From Deltaproteobacteria bacterium (GTDB lineage Bacteria; Desulfobacterota_E; Deferrimicrobia; Deferrimicrobiales; Deferrimicrobiaceae), in contig JAMDCN010000024.1 of assembly GCA_023489025.1 (NCBI GenBank), forward strand, positions 1-26,492: a stretch of 26,492 nucleotides of DNA. The letters are read 5' to 3'. A model generated the notes under the pieces. The model saw only the letters and a list, made by a program, of their open reading frames with translations, was not told the DNA's origin and did not search any database. This document shows positions 24,911-26,492 of the stretch, piece by piece. Made by a program: the position numbers and the translations under genes. The number at the start of each line of letters is the position of its first letter. Positions within the stretch are counted from its first letter, which is position 1.

Positions 24911-26492
24911 GTGGGATACGTGTACGAAGAGGAAGTGTCCGGCAGGAAGCTGACCATCGAAACAGGAAAGGTCGCCAAGCAGGCGGGAGGGGCCGTCACC
25001 GTCCGGTACGGCGACTCCGTCGTCCTCGTGACGGCGTGCACCACGGAGGCTCCGCGGCCGGGGGTCGACTTCCTGCCGCTTGTGGTCGACTACGTCGAGA
25101 AAACGTTTGCCGTCGGGAAGATCCCCGGCGGCTTCTTCAAGCGGGAGGGGCGGCTCTCCGAGTCCGAGGTGCTCACCTCCCGGCTCATCGACCGGCCGAT
25201 CCGGCCGCTCTTCCCGAAGGGGTTCTACAACGAAATCCAGGTCATCGCGACCGTCCTGTCGGCGGACAAGGAAAACGACACCGGCGTCCTGGCGATGATC
25301 GGGGCGTCCGCCGCGCTTACGATCTCGGACGCTCCCTTCGCGGGTCCCATCGCGGCCGCCCGGGTGGGGCGGGTCGACGGGAGGCTGGTGATCAACCCGC
25401 CCATACCCGACCTCGACAGGAGTGACATGAACATCGTCGTGGCGGGGAGCCGGGACGCGATCCTGATGGTGGAGGGCGAGGCGAGCGAGGTTCCCGAGGA
25501 GGAGGTCCTCGATGCGATCTTCCACGCCCACGCGTCGCTGATCCCGCTCCTCGACATGCAGGAGCGGATGGCCCGGGAGGTCGGAAAGCCGAAGCGGCCA
25601 TTCGAGAAGCCGGCCCTGTCGGAGGAGGAGCTGAAGCGGATCGCGGAGATCGCCGAGGCCGACTTGCGCTCCGCCTATGGGATCCAGGTCAAGCAGGACC
25701 GGCGCAGGCGGATCGACGAGATCGCCGAGGCGGTCCGGGGTGCCTTCCCCGAGGAGGAGCGGATCGCGAAGGCGAACCTCATCGCCGACGCCTTCAAGGC
25801 GCTGGAGAAGAAGATCGTCCGCGGCCTGGTCCTGACGACGGGCCACCGGATCGACGGTCGGGGCCTGACCGACATCCGCCCGATCTCGTGCGAGGTGGGG
25901 GTCCTCCCCCGGACGCACGGCTCGGCCCTCTTCACCCGCGGCGAGACGCAGGTCCTCGTCACCGCGACGCTCGGGACCTCCCAGGACGAGCAGCGGATCG
26001 ACTCGATCCTGGGGGAGTCGACCAAGGCGTTCATGCTCCACTACAACTTCCCGCCGTTCAGCGTCGGCGAGGTCAAGATGCTCCGGGCCCCCGCCCGCCG
26101 GGAGGTTGGCCACGGGGCGCTCGCCGAGCGCGCCGTGTCGAAGGTCCTCCCGGCGGATCTCGACTTCCCGTACACGATCCGGGTCGTCTCCGAGGTCCTC
26201 GAGTCGAACGGAAGCTCCTCCATGGCGACCGTGTGCGGCAGCTCGCTCGCGATGATGGATGCGGGGATCCCCACGCGGGGCGCCGTCTCCGGGATCGCAA
26301 TGGGGCTGATCAAGGAGGGGGACGGCGTCGCCGTCCTCTCCGACATCCTGGGCGACGAGGACCACCTGGGCGACATGGACTTCAAGGTGGCCGGGACCTC
26401 GAAGGGGGTCACCGCCATCCAGATGGACATCAAGATCGGCGGCGTGAGCCAGGCGATCATGCTGACGGCCCTTCGCCAGGCCCGCGAGGGGC
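24911..26492 (+). CDS. pnp: Polyribonucleotide nucleotidyltransferase (PNPase), 3' end missing
   Basis: The frame opens at GTG 24911 and runs off the window after 527 codons; about 170 to 200 residues, including the KH and S1 RNA-binding domains, are not present. The first RNase PH domain has [15 protein letters not shown] and [20 protein letters not shown] (quoted in part as [17 protein letters not shown]). The all-helical linker follows (about residues 235-310). The second RNase PH domain carries [35 protein letters not shown] and [14 protein letters not shown], whose aspartates are catalytic in PNPase. The enzyme degrades RNA 3' to 5' by phosphorolysis. A gggaaggga Shine-Dalgarno stretch lies at about 24892-24900. 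It is co-transcribed with rpsO. Confidence 0.96.
   Translation, partial: MGYVYEEEVSGRKLTIETGKVAKQAGGAVTVRYGDSVVLVTACTTEAPRPGVDFLPLVVDYVEKTFAVGKIPGGFFKREGRLSESEVLTSRLIDRPIRPLFPKGFYNEIQVIATVLSADKENDTGVLAMIGASAALTISDAPFAGPIAAARVGRVDGRLVINPPIPDLDRSDMNIVVAGSRDAILMVEGEASEVPEEEVLDAIFHAHASLIPLLDMQERMAREVGKPKRPFEKPALSEEELKRIAEIAEADLRSAYGIQVKQDRRRRIDEIAEAVRGAFPEEERIAKANLIADAFKALEKKIVRGLVLTTGHRIDGRGLTDIRPISCEVGVLPRTHGSALFTRGETQVLVTATLGTSQDEQRIDSILGESTKAFMLHYNFPPFSVGEVKMLRAPARREVGHGALAERAVSKVLPADLDFPYTIRVVSEVLESNGSSSMATVCGSSLAMMDAGIPTRGAVSGIAMGLIKEGDGVAVLSDILGDEDHLGDMDFKVAGTSKGVTAIQMDIKIGGVSQAIMLTALRQAREG

Overview
The window is a GC-rich (well over 60 % G+C by eye) bacterial chromosome segment in which every convincing gene lies on the + strand. 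It is packed with housekeeping operons joined by short or overlapping junctions. Several features resemble a deltaproteobacterial-grade (Desulfobacterota-like) or related environmental lineage: a SpoIID/LytB lipoprotein next to queA-tgt-yajC-secDF-recJ, class 1B PyrK/PyrD, pyruvoyl-dependent arginine decarboxylase beside a ureohydrolase, and YlxP (DUF503) in the nusA-infB cluster. This placement is inferred from gene content and order; there is no rRNA here to anchor it.

Layout. 2-4064: the 3' part of a family 4 uracil-DNA glycosylase gene, an RlmI-like rRNA methyltransferase, an NfeD membrane protease and a stomatin-like SPFH protein. 4071-12168: a SpoIID-type envelope lipoprotein, queuosine enzymes QueA and Tgt, the YajC-SecD-SecF accessory translocase, and RecJ. 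12305-16980: SpeB and PdaD (arginine to agmatine to putrescine), a FabH-like ketoacyl-ACP synthase III, RimI acetyltransferase, and the PyrK-PyrD dihydroorotate dehydrogenase. 17060-24477: the rimP-nusA-ylxR-infB-ylxP-rbfA-nrnA-truB cluster for transcription elongation, translation initiation and ribosome maturation. 24568-26492: rpsO and the first three quarters of pnp. No stretch above 300 bases lacks a gene.

The most unusual content is a family of three interspersed palindromic repeats (3054-3217, 21627-21780, 22114-22277) with no transposase in the window. Each is a full-length imperfect hairpin of 154-164 bp whose centre carries the same 7-bp stem and 6-nt loop. All three have the same orientation and start at, or contain, the stop codon of the upstream gene. 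The outer arms differ between copies, but within each copy the two arms remain complementary, including paired substitutions; this argues for selection on, or mechanistic maintenance of, the folded form. Two copies bracket ylxP, and the right arm of the third supplies the likely Shine-Dalgarno sequence of rbfA.

Other regulatory signals are a strong promoter before rpsO, a hairpin in the pnp leader, and a promoter-like sequence followed at once by an intrinsic terminator directly before rimP-nusA, a layout suited to attenuation.
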